From the NCBI RefSeq assembly GCF_905397285.1, contig NZ_CAJPUX010000005.1:372001-436000 (forward strand): a DNA stretch of 64,000 nucleotides, read 5' to 3'. This document shows positions 51,027 to 60,110 of this stretch, piece after piece (positions within the stretch are counted from its first letter, which is position 1; each line of letters starts with the position of its first letter). The translations under genes were made by a program, and so were the position numbers. This stretch comes from Cupriavidus plantarum. GTDB taxonomy: Bacteria; Pseudomonadota; Gammaproteobacteria; Burkholderiales; Burkholderiaceae. Under the pieces are notes generated by a model. It searched no databases and was not told where the DNA came from. It worked only from the letters and a program-made list of their open reading frames with translations.

Positions 51027-51045
51027 GGGGGGGCCAAGCCCCCCC
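51027..51045. terminator. GC hairpin between convergent genes
   Basis: Stem GGGGGGGC / GCCCCCCC (51027-51034 and 51038-51045) with a 3-nt loop. It lies 12 bp past the hydrolase stop and 60 bp past the end of the convergent sugar dehydrogenase gene. There is no T-run, so it may only pause polymerase or block decay. Confidence 0.45.
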
Positions 51046-51104
51046 CGTCACGCTGCTGCGCCACAATCCCGGCGACACGCTCGACCGGGTAAGCGATCGC
51101 CCCT

Positions 51105-52595
51105 TCAAGTCCCGCGCGTCACGCGCAACACCTGCCCGTTGCTGAGCACATAGAGCTCGCGCGCGGCATCCGAGCCGAACGAATACACGGTTCCCGGCAA
51201 CGGCAGCGACCAGTCGACGGACTCCGTCACCGCCCCGTTCCGATAGGCAAAGCTCTGCAGCCGCCCCGTGCACAGATCGGTATAAAAGTAGCGCCCCTTC
51301 AGCTCGGGCACCGCGCTGCCGCGATACACATAGCCGCCCAGAATCGCGCACCCGCCATCCGCATGGCTGTACTCGAACGCCGGCGGCGTCAGGCCCGACG
51401 TATCGCACGACGACGCGCCCACGCAGGTAGTGCCCTCGGTCCGGTCCCATCCGTAGTTCAGCCCCGCGGCCGTCGAGGGCTGCACGTTCACCTCTTCGCG
51501 CGCGCCCTCGCCCACATCGGCGATATACAGCAGTCCGTCCGTATCGAACGAGAAGCGCCACGGATTGCGCAACCCGCTGGCCCAGATCTCGGCCCTGCCG
51601 CCGCTGCCGCCGGCGAACGGGTTGTCCGGCGGCACGACATAGCCGCTGCCACGCACATCGATGCGGATGACCTTGCCGAGCAGCGAGCCCGTGTTCTGCG
51701 CATTGCCGGCGGGATCGTTCGAGCCGCCCCCGTCTCCGGTCGCCAGATACAGCATGCCGTCAGGACCGAAGGCGAGTTGCCCGCCGTTGTGATTCGACTG
51801 CCCCGGGTGCGGGATCGACAGCAGCACCGTGCCCGACGGATCGGCCACATTGGCATCGCCGGTCGACACTTGATAGCGCGCGACGGTGATCGCCCCGTCC
51901 GTGGCCGTGTAGTAGACGTAGAAGCGGCCGTTTGTTGCATAGTTGGGGTCGAACGCCATCGACAGCAGTCCGCGCTCGCCATCGGTCGTCGTGAGCGCCG
52001 ACATATCGAGGAAAGGCGTCGCCAACGGCGTCGCCGGTGCGTTGCCATTCGGCAGGATGCGGATGCGCCCCGCCCGTTCGACCACGAAGAGGCGAGGATC
52101 GTTGGCCGGGGCCGTCAGGAAGATCGGCGCGCTGAGGCCCGTGGCCACGGTCGTCAACGCCAGACGGAAGGTTTGCGGCGCGCCATAGGCGACCGTCACC
52201 GATGGCGATGCGCCTCCGCTCACCGTGGCGGTCTGACTTGCCTGCGCCGCGGTGTAGAGCGAGGTGCCGTTGAGCACGCTGTCGCCAGCGATCGTATAAG
52301 TGCCCGCGGCCAGCCCGGTCAGCGTGGTCGACGCCGTCACGGTGCGGCTGAAGCCGCCCGGCCCCGTCACGGAAACATTGGCCGGCGTATTGGCGGGCAG
52401 CCCCGACACGGACAACGCGAGGGTCCCGGTGCCGCCGCCACCGCCGGGATCGTTCGGTCCGCCTGTCGATCCCCCGGAAGCCGCCGTCCCGGCCGACCCA
52501 CCATCCCCACCCCCGCCACACCCCGCCAGCGCGAGCACGCCGGCACATAGGACAAGACACGAAAACTGCCGGAACTGCCGGATTACGGTGAGCAT
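51105..52595 (-). CDS. PQQ-type sugar dehydrogenase-like lipoprotein (GSDH family)
   Basis: A 496-residue lipoprotein. The signal ends in LALAGCGGGG, giving a lipid-anchored Cys; a Gly/Ser linker and an Ig/CarboxypepD-like domain of about 100 residues (LSVSGLPANTPANVSVTG, ASTTLTGLAAGTYTIAG) follow. The C-terminal 330 residues are a six-bladed GSDH propeller (LFVVERAGRIRIL, GERGLLSMAFDPNYATNG, SNHNGGQLAFGPDGMLYLATGDGGG, WASGLRNPWRFSFD). Such enzymes oxidise aldoses with PQQ, though many family members are uncharacterised. AGGAGG before ATG 52595 sets the start. Confidence 0.88.
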   Translation of the reverse strand: MLTVIRQFRQFSCLVLCAGVLALAGCGGGGDGGSAGTAASGGSTGGPNDPGGGGGTGTLALSVSGLPANTPANVSVTGPGGFSRTVTASTTLTGLAAGTYTIAGDSVLNGTSLYTAAQASQTATVSGGASPSVTVAYGAPQTFRLALTTVATGLSAPIFLTAPANDPRLFVVERAGRIRILPNGNAPATPLATPFLDMSALTTTDGERGLLSMAFDPNYATNGRFYVYYTATDGAITVARYQVSTGDANVADPSGTVLLSIPHPGQSNHNGGQLAFGPDGMLYLATGDGGGSNDPAGNAQNTGSLLGKVIRIDVRGSGYVVPPDNPFAGGSGGRAEIWASGLRNPWRFSFDTDGLLYIADVGEGAREEVNVQPSTAAGLNYGWDRTEGTTCVGASSCDTSGLTPPAFEYSHADGGCAILGGYVYRGSAVPELKGRYFYTDLCTGRLQSFAYRNGAVTESVDWSLPLPGTVYSFGSDAARELYVLSNGQVLRVTRGT

Positions 52596-52810
52596 GACCG
52601 CCTCCTGGAAAGAGAATTCCGCTGCAGAGTGAAAGAAATGCAGAACAGATTTACATCGAAACAGGGACACCACCGTTTCCACGCAGGACAGCGCGGGCGA
52701 CCGGAGGGAAAGGCCATCGGATAAAGCAATTTATCGACCAAGAAACTTCTGAAAATGTTGTGGGATTGATCTGGATTGAAATCGGACGCAGGAGGCGGGG
52801 GTACCATCCC

Positions 52811-52867
52811 GGTCGTTTCAGAGATTCGCGGTCGTTTTAGAGATCCGCGGTCGTGTCCACGATCGAC
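52811..52867. repeat. 19-bp tandem repeat, three copies
   Basis: GGTCGTTTCAGAGATTCGC (52811-52829) and GGTCGTTTTAGAGATCCGC (52830-52848) differ at two positions. A third, decayed unit (52849-52867) matches at 12 of 19. The array ends 6 bp before ATG 52874 of the KptA-like gene and runs through the GTG at 52853. Confidence 0.85.
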
Positions 52868-52873
52868 AGACAC

Positions 52874-53176
52874 ATGCCTACCGACACCATGAATGCTCAA
52901 GATATCCAACCCGCCATGCCGCCGAGCATGCTGTTCCACGGCACCGCGAACCGTTTCGTGCCGTCGATTCTCGCGCAGGGCCTGCTGCCCGGCACACGCC
53001 GCCATGTCACCCTCGCGCACGACCCCCACCGGGCGGCCGTGGTGGGACATCGCTATGGGCAGGCAGTCGTGCTGACGGTGCATGCCTTGCGCATGCACGA
53101 CCAGGGCTTCCGGTTCTACCGGGATGCGGACGGTAACTGGCTGACAGCGCATGTGCCGGCCTGCTTCATCCGCTGA
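52874..53176 (+). CDS. Short KptA/Tpt1-like RNA 2'-phosphotransferase module
   Basis: A 100-residue protein matching the C-terminal ADP-ribosyltransferase-fold half of KptA: MLFHGTANRFVPSILAQGLLPG, RRHVTLAHD, VVGHRYGQAVVLTV and GFRFYRDADGNWLTAHVP. Full-length KptA is about 180 residues and has an N-terminal winged-helix lobe with the catalytic Arg and the LSLVLRHxPE motif; I find no trace of it in the 190 bp upstream in any frame. It may be a stand-alone module, a toxin-like ADP-ribosyltransferase or a decaying remnant. GTG 52853 is an alternative start within the repeat. Confidence 0.7.
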   Translation: MPTDTMNAQDIQPAMPPSMLFHGTANRFVPSILAQGLLPGTRRHVTLAHDPHRAAVVGHRYGQAVVLTVHALRMHDQGFRFYRDADGNWLTAHVPACFIR

Positions 53177-53200
53177 ACAGGTGACCGCCGCCAAAACAAA

Positions 53201-53226
53201 AACGCCGGACCCTGGGGTCCGGCGTT
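53201..53226 (-). terminator. Rho-independent terminator of the DUF2968 gene
   Basis: Stem AACGCCGGACC / GGTCCGGCGTT (53201-53211 and 53216-53226), perfect 11-bp arms, loop CTGG. The A-rich stretch at 53193-53200 reads as U-rich on the minus strand. It also lies just 25 bp past the convergent KptA-like gene. Confidence 0.88.
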
Positions 53227-53232
53227 CGGCAG

Positions 53233-53280
53233 CGGTGCGGTGCGGTGTGATGCGGTGAGGTGTGATGCGAGGCGAGGCGA
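53233..53280. repeat. Low-complexity GGTGCGGTG tract
   Basis: Degenerate short direct repeats of GCGGTG, GTGATGCGGTGAG and GAGGCGAGGCGA fill the space between the DUF2968 stop codon and its terminator. It looks like slippage-driven sequence without protein or site function. Confidence 0.7.
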
Positions 53281-53283
53281 CGA

Positions 53284-53964
53284 TCAGCGCGTGCGCGTCA
53301 CCGTGCCGCTGACTTTCTCCTGTTGCTGCAGGCGAGCGATACGACTCATCGTCTCGCGGAGTTCCGCCTGCGCGGCGTCCTGCTGCGCCTGCAGATCCTG
53401 CACCTGGCTGCGCTCTTCCTGCCCGCGTTCCGCGGCAAGCCTGGCCTGCTCCTGCGCCACGCCGATATCGGCTTCCAGACGCCGCTCGACCTCGCGCGCG
53501 GCCACGAGCTTCTGCACGACCTGCGTCTTCTGCGTTTCCACGCGGGCGCGCTGCATTTCCACATCCGACAGCCGTTCGGTCTGCCGCACGAACATCGCGT
53601 AGTTGGCATTGGCGCGGACTTCGTCGCCGCTGCGGATCACGCGCCAGTAGGTCTGTTGCTGGAGCAGCGCGACGTAGTACTTGCCCAGCTGGCGATCGAA
53701 CAGGAGCTGCGCTTCGTAGCTGCCGTTGGCCGTCTTGCGCAGCGCCGCGACGGTGCCGCCGGCGATGCGTTGCTGGAGTTCCTGCGCGGTGCCGGCGCTG
53801 CTGGCGTCCACCGCCACCACGACCGGTTGCCGAGCCGCCTGCGCCGGAGGCGCATCCTTGTCCGGAGCGCTGACGCCCTGCGCGAATGCCGTTTGACCCG
53901 CCGTCAGCAGCACCGCGACGGCAAAGCCCGAAACGGCCTCCGTTCGGCCGATGAACTTCGTCAT
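53284..53964 (-). CDS. DUF2968 family exported protein
   Basis: A 226-residue protein with a Sec signal (residues 1-29, ending QTAFAQG). The middle carries the DUF2968 core (ELQQRIAGGTVAALRKTANGSYEAQLLFDRQLGKYYVALLQQ in outline: positions 60-105), and residues 130-215 form a long coiled coil rich in Gln, Glu, Arg and Ala. DUF2968 occurs mainly in Burkholderiales; the function is unknown. It is likely periplasmic. A strong terminator lies about 60 bp past its stop. Confidence 0.85.
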   Translation of the reverse strand: MTKFIGRTEAVSGFAVAVLLTAGQTAFAQGVSAPDKDAPPAQAARQPVVVAVDASSAGTAQELQQRIAGGTVAALRKTANGSYEAQLLFDRQLGKYYVALLQQQTYWRVIRSGDEVRANANYAMFVRQTERLSDVEMQRARVETQKTQVVQKLVAAREVERRLEADIGVAQEQARLAAERGQEERSQVQDLQAQQDAAQAELRETMSRIARLQQQEKVSGTVTRTR

Positions 53965-54168
53965 ATCCCTGTTCTCCCCTTCGGAAAGGCCCCGTCCGCG
54001 CGGGGCAAACCAACGCCGTACAGACTTGACCTCGGCGTGTTAACGGCTGGGCATTTTGATTGCTTTAATCCCAAGCTGCGGATTTTGTCAGAAATGATTG
54101 ATCCGTGGTTGATATTTGCAATCGCACCACAGTGGGACTTCTGGGGAAATGAGAGAAGTTAGCGAGGG

Positions 54169-54741
54169 CTATCGGTACTTCGCAGCGAGGAGCGCGAGCA
54201 ACCCCGGCAATGCCAGCTGGCCAAGCCATTGCAGCATGGCCACCTGCGTCTCCCGCCAGCCATCGACGTCGGCCAGATAATTGAACGTGCCGATCACGCG
54301 GCCGCCGTGGCATAGCGGCACGTTGACCACGCCGCGCAGCCCAAGCTCGCGAATCAGCGCGATATCGTCGAATACCGCCGACAGCGCCTCGTCGCCCTCG
54401 CCCACGAAGACTTCGCCGCGTTGCAGCAGTTGCCGCGTCCACGGGGTGTCGCCCTTCGCCTTGGTACCGCCGACGGGGTACGCCGCGATATCGGACGACC
54501 ACAGCCGCTCGATGGTCGCGGTCTCGGCATGCCACGCGTTGATCGTCAGCAGGCCCGGCCCGAGCAGGCCGAGCGTGGCCCTGCCCACGGCGTCGAACAC
54601 GTCGGCCGGGGCGACGGCGCCCCGCAACGCCTCGCACAGGCGGCCGACCTGGCCGACAGTGAGCAGGACCAGCTCGTCGTTGTCGCCGCCGTCGGTGGCG
54701 TCGCTGATATACGTGTCGCTGGACATCATGCGGCCCGGCAT
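54169..54741 (-). CDS. GAF-domain protein
   Basis: A 190-residue protein made of one GAF domain: VDAVGRATLGLLGPGLLTINAWHA-like strands with ERLWSSDIAAYPVGGTKAKGDTPW and LGLRGVVNVPLCHGGRVIGTFNYL, followed by an amphipathic C-terminal helix. GAF domains bind small ligands or haem. ATG 54729 (MSSDTY, two codons in) is a likely alternative. It lies immediately downstream of the Bug receptor gene (4 bp gap), so it may belong to that operon, an unusual partner for a Bug protein. Confidence 0.8.
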   Translation of the reverse strand: MPGRMMSSDTYISDATDGGDNDELVLLTVGQVGRLCEALRGAVAPADVFDAVGRATLGLLGPGLLTINAWHAETATIERLWSSDIAAYPVGGTKAKGDTPWTRQLLQRGEVFVGEGDEALSAVFDDIALIRELGLRGVVNVPLCHGGRVIGTFNYLADVDGWRETQVAMLQWLGQLALPGLLALLAAKYR

Positions 54742-54745
54742 CGGG

Positions 54746-55723
54746 TCATTCAGCCTGAATACCGAGTTCGCGAATCAGCTTGCCGTAGCGGTCCGCATCG
54801 CGGCGCAGGATCTTGCCGAACTCCTGCGGCGTCGATGTCGCGGTCTCCACGCCGATCTTGTCCATCTGCGCCTTCACTTCGGGCAGCGTCATCACCTTGT
54901 TGATCTCGGCGTTCAGGCGCTTGACCAGATCGGCCGGCATGCCCTTGGGACCGAACGCGCCGTACCACACCGACAGTTCATAGCCAGGCAGCGTCTCGGC
55001 GACCGTCGGCACGTTCGGCAGCAGCGGCGAGCGCTTGGCTTCGGTCACCGCCAGCAGGCGAAGCTTGCCCGCGTTGACGTGCGGCAGCGTCTGCGTGCCG
55101 GCCGAGAACAGCAGCTGCGTCTGGCCCGCGACAAGGTCGACCACGGCGGGCGCGCCGCCCTTGTACGGCACGTGGAGCATCTCGATGCCCGCCATCTTCG
55201 CGAACAGCACCGCGCTCAGGTGGTTGGTCGATCCCGAACCCGCCGACGCGTACGCAATCTTGCCCGGGTTGGCCTTGGCGTAGTCGATCAGCTCCTTCAC
55301 GCTCTTGGCGGGCACCGACGGATGCACCACCATCGTGTTGGTCACGTAAGCCAGCAGGCCGAGCGGCGTGAAATCGTCCACGCCCTTGAACGGCATCTTC
55401 GGCATGAGCGCCGGGTTCATGGCGTGCGTGCTCATCGAGCCGACGAGCAGCGTGTAGCCGTCCGGCTGCGCGCGCGCGACGAAGGCCGAGCCGATGTTGC
55501 CCGATGCGCCCGGACGGTTATCGACGATGACGGGTTGGCCGAGCGATTTGGTCAGATGCTCCGACAACACGCGCGCGAGGATGTCCGTGGACCCGCCCGC
55601 CGCCCAGGGCACGATCAGCGTGATGGGCTTGGTCGGATACGCATCCGCCGCGCCCGCGGCGGTGGCCATGCACATTGCCATCGCGGCCACACCGCGCAGC
55701 AGGCTCTTGACTACGGACCTCAT
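54746..55723 (-). CDS. Bug-family tripartite tricarboxylate transporter receptor
   Basis: A 325-residue periplasmic solute receptor: Sec signal (residues 1-26), YPTKPITLIVPWAAGGSTDILAR, NRPGASGNIGSAFVA, YASAGSGSTNHLSAVLFAK and MLHVPYKGGAPAVVDL, the signature of Bug receptors. Ligands are usually carboxylates or amino-acid derivatives. No TctA/TctB membrane genes are nearby. It is encoded directly downstream of a gamma-glutamyltransferase-like enzyme, so the ligand may be a gamma-glutamyl compound or a product of it. Confidence 0.92.
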   Translation of the reverse strand: MRSVVKSLLRGVAAMAMCMATAAGAADAYPTKPITLIVPWAAGGSTDILARVLSEHLTKSLGQPVIVDNRPGASGNIGSAFVARAQPDGYTLLVGSMSTHAMNPALMPKMPFKGVDDFTPLGLLAYVTNTMVVHPSVPAKSVKELIDYAKANPGKIAYASAGSGSTNHLSAVLFAKMAGIEMLHVPYKGGAPAVVDLVAGQTQLLFSAGTQTLPHVNAGKLRLLAVTEAKRSPLLPNVPTVAETLPGYELSVWYGAFGPKGMPADLVKRLNAEINKVMTLPEVKAQMDKIGVETATSTPQEFGKILRRDADRYGKLIRELGIQAE

Positions 55724-55829
55724 GTTTCAACTCCCTGTCGTGTTGCGGACGCCTCGTCGGTATCGAACGATGGCCGCGGGTTTCGTCTGAGTTGTCTCTT
55801 GTCGTTGTTATGAACGTCGCGCGCCCGGC

Positions 55830-57662
55830 CTATCGGCCGACCGCGTATCCCTGCATGCCGCGCGCGTTGGCTCCCGCGCGCAGCACCAATCGTCCCCGGC
55901 TGTCGCGGTCGCGCGTGGCGGCGGACATGCGGCCCTCGGACCAGTCGTCGCCCACGCGCACTTCGTGCCCGCGCGCGCGCAGGCCCGCAATCGTTTCCGC
56001 CGGCAGCCGCCCTTCCACGCTCAGGCGATTGAGCACGGTCTGGCGCGGCCAGAACGACCCCGGGAAATGGTCGATATGCCAGGCGGGCGCGTCGATCGCT
56101 TCCTGCAGGTTCATGCCATGCACGGCATGCCGCAGGAAGAATGCCAGCGACCATTGATCCTGCTGGTCGCCGCCCGGCGTACCGAACACCATGTACGGTT
56201 CGCCGTCTCGCAACGCGAGCGACGGCGACAGCGTGGTGCACGGGCGCTTGCCCGGTGCGAGCGTATTGGGCAAACCCGGTTCCAGCCACGTCATCTGCAG
56301 GCGCGTGTTGAGCGCGAAGCCGAGCGAGGGAATCGTCGGGCTCGACGACAGCCAGCCGCCGGACGGCGTGGCCGCGACCATGTTGCCGTGCCGGTCGATC
56401 ACGTCGATATGGCAGGTGTCGCCGACGAACAGCTCACGTTCGGCCCATTCGCTGACGGGGGGCAGCGACGCGAAGGTCGGCTCGCCGATGCCGAAGCGGA
56501 CGTCGGCCGTGGCCAGCGTGCGATCCGCCACACCAAGGTCCGGCAGGCGCGGGGCCATGCCATTCAGCAGCGTGCCGGCATCGATGGCGGTCGCCGCTTG
56601 CGTGCCGATGCGCGCGGCGCGCGCCGCAAGGTATTGCGGGTCCAGCAGCGCGGACAATTGCGACGGGACGAAGTCGGGGTCGCCATACCACGCGAGGCGG
56701 TCGGCCATTGCGAGCTTGGCGGCTTCCGCCACCTTGTGCACGAACTCGATCGACGTCGGCGTATGCGCGTCGATGCCCGCGTGGCGCAACATGCCGAGCT
56801 GTTGCAGGAATACCGGGCCCTGGCTCCAGATACCGCACTTGGCCACGGTGTAGCGGCCGAAGTCCATCGTGGCGGGGGCTTCGACGGTGGGCGCGAAGGT
56901 GGCCATGTCGTCGTAGCGGATCAACCCTTTGTGGCGCTCGCCCGTGGTGTCGCGCACCGGCGTGGTGCGGCAATACGTGTCGATTTCCTGTGCGACGAAG
57001 CCGCGGTACCAGCAGTCCATCGCGGCATCGATCTGCCCCACGCGCGTATCGGCCGCACCCATGGCGGTTTCCACGATGCGCGTGTACGTGTCGGCCAACA
57101 CCGGCAGCGTGTGCAGGCTGCCGGGACGCGGCACCTTGCCTTCGGGCAGCCAGGTTTCGGCCGAGCTGTGCCACTCGTCGCGGAACAGCGACTGCACGGC
57201 GAGGATGGCTTGCGAGATGCGCGGCACGAGCGGGAAACCGTTGCGCGCGTAGCCGATCACGGGCTCCAGGACCTGCGCAACGGTCCACGTGCCGTGGTCG
57301 CGCAGCATCGTCATCCATGCGCCAAACGCGCCGGGCACGGTGGCGGGCATCAAGCCGATGCCCGGCATCATCTCGAGGCCCATCGCGCGCATGGCCGCGG
57401 GGTCGGCGAGCGCCGGCGCGGGGCCTTGCCCGCAGACCGAACGCACCTGCCTGTCGCGTTCGCTCCAGAACAGGATGGGGACTTCCCCGCCCGGGCCGTT
57501 CAGGTGGGGCTCCACCACCTGCAGCACGAACCCCGCCGCGACGGCCGCGTCGAACGCATTGCCCCCGCGCTCGAGGACGCCCATGGCGGTCTGCGTGGCG
57601 AGCCAGTGCGTGGATGCGGCGACGCCGAAGGTGCCGACGATTTCCGGGCGGGTCGTGAACAT
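55830..57662 (-). CDS. Gamma-glutamyltransferase family protein
   Basis: A 610-residue Ntn-hydrolase of the GGT family. The N-terminal NAFDAAVAAGFVLQVVEPHLNGPGGEVP and the C-terminal GGDQQDQWSLAFFLRHAVHGMNLQEAIDAPAWH are clear. The self-cleavage site reads GDTCHIDVIDRHGN, with Thr near residue 416 as nucleophile; the next residue is Cys where most GGTs have a second Thr. It has no signal peptide, unlike secreted GGTs, so it is probably cytosolic. ATG 57662 is chosen; the frame to 57728 adds no homology. A LysR gene is divergent and the Bug receptor follows. Confidence 0.88.
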   Translation of the reverse strand: MFTTRPEIVGTFGVAASTHWLATQTAMGVLERGGNAFDAAVAAGFVLQVVEPHLNGPGGEVPILFWSERDRQVRSVCGQGPAPALADPAAMRAMGLEMMPGIGLMPATVPGAFGAWMTMLRDHGTWTVAQVLEPVIGYARNGFPLVPRISQAILAVQSLFRDEWHSSAETWLPEGKVPRPGSLHTLPVLADTYTRIVETAMGAADTRVGQIDAAMDCWYRGFVAQEIDTYCRTTPVRDTTGERHKGLIRYDDMATFAPTVEAPATMDFGRYTVAKCGIWSQGPVFLQQLGMLRHAGIDAHTPTSIEFVHKVAEAAKLAMADRLAWYGDPDFVPSQLSALLDPQYLAARAARIGTQAATAIDAGTLLNGMAPRLPDLGVADRTLATADVRFGIGEPTFASLPPVSEWAERELFVGDTCHIDVIDRHGNMVAATPSGGWLSSSPTIPSLGFALNTRLQMTWLEPGLPNTLAPGKRPCTTLSPSLALRDGEPYMVFGTPGGDQQDQWSLAFFLRHAVHGMNLQEAIDAPAWHIDHFPGSFWPRQTVLNRLSVEGRLPAETIAGLRARGHEVRVGDDWSEGRMSAATRDRDSRGRLVLRAGANARGMQGYAVGR

Positions 57663-57777
57663 GGGCGAAAAGTCCGTATGAGTGCGGTCAGTATAGGACC
57701 ATGAAATAACCGTCACGCGCGATTTCATTATTGTGGTATTACTATTTGGTTATACCCAACGATGCGCCGCCCTGCTT

Positions 57778-58719
57778 ATGCCCGCTCCTTCGGACCAACT
57801 CCTGCACAACGTGGTCTCGCGCCTGCGGCTACGGCACCTGCCGCTGCTGCTGGCGCTGGAACGCCAACGCTCGGTGTCGCGCGTGGCGGCGGAACTCGAT
57901 CTTTCGCAGCCGGCGGTGACCAAGGCATTGCGGGAGATCGAGGACATCTTCATGACCCCGTTGTTCGAACGCACGCGCCAGGGGCTGGAGCCCACCGCCG
58001 TGGGCACCGCGGTACTGGCCCATGCGCGCGTATCGCTCGCCGAAGCGGAGGCGTTGGGCCGCGAACTCACGGCCATCGAGGCGGGATTGCGCGGTCGGCT
58101 ACGGCTCGGCGTCATTCCCTACATCTCGCGCCCGGTGCTCGATGCGGCGTGCGCGTATGGACTGGACCAGCAGCCTCGTTTATCGGTACTCGTGCGGGAG
58201 GGGACGACCGACGAACTCGTCAACGCGCTGCGCCTGCATGAACTCGACTGCGTGATCGTGCGATCGTTCTATGTGCCCGGCGAGGACATCGTGCAGGCGC
58301 CGCTGTATCGCGAGGAACCGGTACTGGTCGTCCCATCGCGCGCGGCAACCCGGCTCGCACGCGGCCCGCTGGACTGGCATCGGCTGGCCTCGCTCGACTG
58401 GATCCTCCCGCCACCTCACACCCCGGTTCGCCGCACGATCAACACGATGTTCGCCACGGCCGGGGTGGCACCGCCATTGCCCACCGTCGAGACCTACTCG
58501 ATCAAGACCACCGCCACCCTGTTACGAAGCCAGCCCGCCGCCATCACCATCGTTCCCAAATCAGTCGCCGCGGAGCTGGTGGACGGCGGCGCGGCGGCGG
58601 TGCTGCCTTACACGCTGAGCTGGGATCTACCGCCGGTGGGGATCATGTGGCGCCGGCAGGCGGAGCAGAACGAGGTGGTGTCGGCGTTGGTCACGGCGTT
58701 ACGGAAGGTGGTGGCGTAG
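57778..58719 (+). CDS. LysR-family transcriptional regulator
   Basis: A 313-residue regulator with HTH residues in RLRLRHLPLLLALERQRSVSRVAAELDLSQPAVTKAL and an effector domain that includes RLGVIPYISRPVLDAACAYG. It belongs to the group with an LRLRHL start, such as GbpR/PcaQ. ATG 57778 follows a poor Shine-Dalgarno. It is divergent from the GGT-like gene; the 115 bp between are A/T-rich and carry GGTTAT/ATAACC sequences that could be its binding site. Confidence 0.9.
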   Translation: MPAPSDQLLHNVVSRLRLRHLPLLLALERQRSVSRVAAELDLSQPAVTKALREIEDIFMTPLFERTRQGLEPTAVGTAVLAHARVSLAEAEALGRELTAIEAGLRGRLRLGVIPYISRPVLDAACAYGLDQQPRLSVLVREGTTDELVNALRLHELDCVIVRSFYVPGEDIVQAPLYREEPVLVVPSRAATRLARGPLDWHRLASLDWILPPPHTPVRRTINTMFATAGVAPPLPTVETYSIKTTATLLRSQPAAITIVPKSVAAELVDGGAAAVLPYTLSWDLPPVGIMWRRQAEQNEVVSALVTALRKVVA

Positions 58720-58779
58720 TCTCCAGCGCTTACGCCCCCGCTTGGGGGAGAGGGCACCACCTCTCGCATATACTGCCGT

Positions 58780-59796
58780 ATGGCCTACGATCTCACCGAT
58801 AAACTCGTCATCGGCATCTCCTCCCGCGCGCTGTTCGACCTCGAGCTGGAGAACGGTATCTATCAGCGCGACGGTGTTGCCGCCTACACCGCCTATCAGC
58901 GCGAACACGAAGATGAGCCGTTGCGGCCCGGGACCGCGTTCCCCCTCGTCCGCGCCCTGCTGAAACTGAACACCGCCATCCCCGGCAGGCGCCTCGTCGA
59001 AGTCGTGGTGATCTCGCGGAACTCGCCCGACACGGGGCTTCGCGCGTTCAATGCCATCGAGGCCCACAAGCTCGACATCACGCGCGCCGCATTCACCGGC
59101 GGCGAGTCCATCGACCGGTATCTGCATGCGTTCAAGGTAGACCTGTTCCTGTCGCGCGATGCCGCCGACGTGCAGGCGGCGATCGACGGCGGCGTGGCGG
59201 CCGCGCAGTTGTACGACGTGCCGCCCGACTATCAGGCCCCCGACAACCAGATCCGCATCGCCTTCGATGGCGACGCCGTGCTGTTCTCCGCCGAGTCCGA
59301 ACGCATCTACAAGCAGAAAGGACTCGAAGCGTTCATCCGCCACGAACAGCGGCATCGCCACAAGGCCATGACCGAAGGGCCGTTCGCCAAGCTGCTGCTG
59401 CGGCTCGCGGAAGTGCAGCAGCATTTCCCGCCCGGCGAATGCCCGGTGCGCATTGCCATCGTGACCGCGCGCAACAGCCCCGCCCACACGCGCGTCATCC
59501 ACACCCTGCGCGCGTGGAATGTGGAGATCGACGAGGCGTTCTTCCTCGGCGGGCTGCCGAAGGACCAGGTGCTGCATGCCTTCGGCGCCCACATGTTCTT
59601 CGACGATCAGGAGATCCACGTCGAGAGCGCCGCGGCCGTCGTGCCGTCGGGTCATGTGCCCTACAAGGGCGGGCAGCTGCTTGCGCCGTCGCGCAAGCGG
59701 CGCGTGGCCAAGCCCGCCACGCCCGCCACACCCGCCACACCTGACATCGACCTGCTGACGGAAGCATCCGGCGACGCCACGCCCGACGCCGCATGA
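58780..59796 (+). CDS. 5'-nucleotidase, cytosolic NT5C1 type
   Basis: A 338-residue 5'-nucleotidase of the IMP/AMP-specific NT5C1 family. [20 protein letters not shown] opens the chain, [29 protein letters not shown] spans the middle, and [17 protein letters not shown] supplies the HAD Asp motif near residue 155. It dephosphorylates nucleoside monophosphates. The tail is a Pro/Thr-rich stretch (repeated PATPATP). Its stop overlaps the start of ynfA by 4 bp. Confidence 0.88.
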   Translation: MAYDLTDKLVIGISSRALFDLELENGIYQRDGVAAYTAYQREHEDEPLRPGTAFPLVRALLKLNTAIPGRRLVEVVVISRNSPDTGLRAFNAIEAHKLDITRAAFTGGESIDRYLHAFKVDLFLSRDAADVQAAIDGGVAAAQLYDVPPDYQAPDNQIRIAFDGDAVLFSAESERIYKQKGLEAFIRHEQRHRHKAMTEGPFAKLLLRLAEVQQHFPPGECPVRIAIVTARNSPAHTRVIHTLRAWNVEIDEAFFLGGLPKDQVLHAFGAHMFFDDQEIHVESAAAVVPSGHVPYKGGQLLAPSRKRRVAKPATPATPATPDIDLLTEASGDATPDAA

Positions 59797-60110
59797 AGAC
59801 CGTCCCGCTATATGTACTCACCGCGCTGGCGGAGATCCTCGGCTGCTACCTGCCGTACCTGTGGCTACGCCAGAACGGCAGCGCATGGCTGCTGCTGCCG
59901 GCTGCCGCATCGCTCGGGCTGTTTGCCTGGCTGCTGGCGCTGCATCCCGACGCCTCGGGACGCGTGTACGCCGCGTACGGCGGCATCTATATCGCGGTCG
60001 CCATCTGCTGGCTATGGCTCGTGGACGGCGTGAAGCCCAGCCCTTGGGACATCGCCGGCGTGGCGGTCGCCATCGCGGGCATGGCCATCATCGTGTTCCA
60101 GCCTCGCTAG
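59793..60110 (+). CDS. YnfA/UPF0060 family membrane protein
   Basis: A 105-residue integral membrane protein with four predicted spans, close to E. coli Ynf[45 protein letters not shown] and a final span ending IIVFQPR. It is an SMR-superfamily relative with proposed drug-efflux activity. It is coupled to the nucleotidase gene by a 4-bp ATGA overlap, and its 3' end overlaps the convergent hydroxy-acid oxidase gene by 23 bp. Confidence 0.92.
   Translation: MKTVPLYVLTALAEILGCYLPYLWLRQNGSAWLLLPAAASLGLFAWLLALHPDASGRVYAAYGGIYIAVAICWLWLVDGVKPSPWDIAGVAVAIAGMAIIVFQPR

Noticed and set aside
53193-53226. Terminator assigned to the KptA-like plus-strand gene
   Set aside because: The A-rich side lies before the stem on the plus strand and no U-run follows it, so it works for the minus-strand DUF2968 gene.
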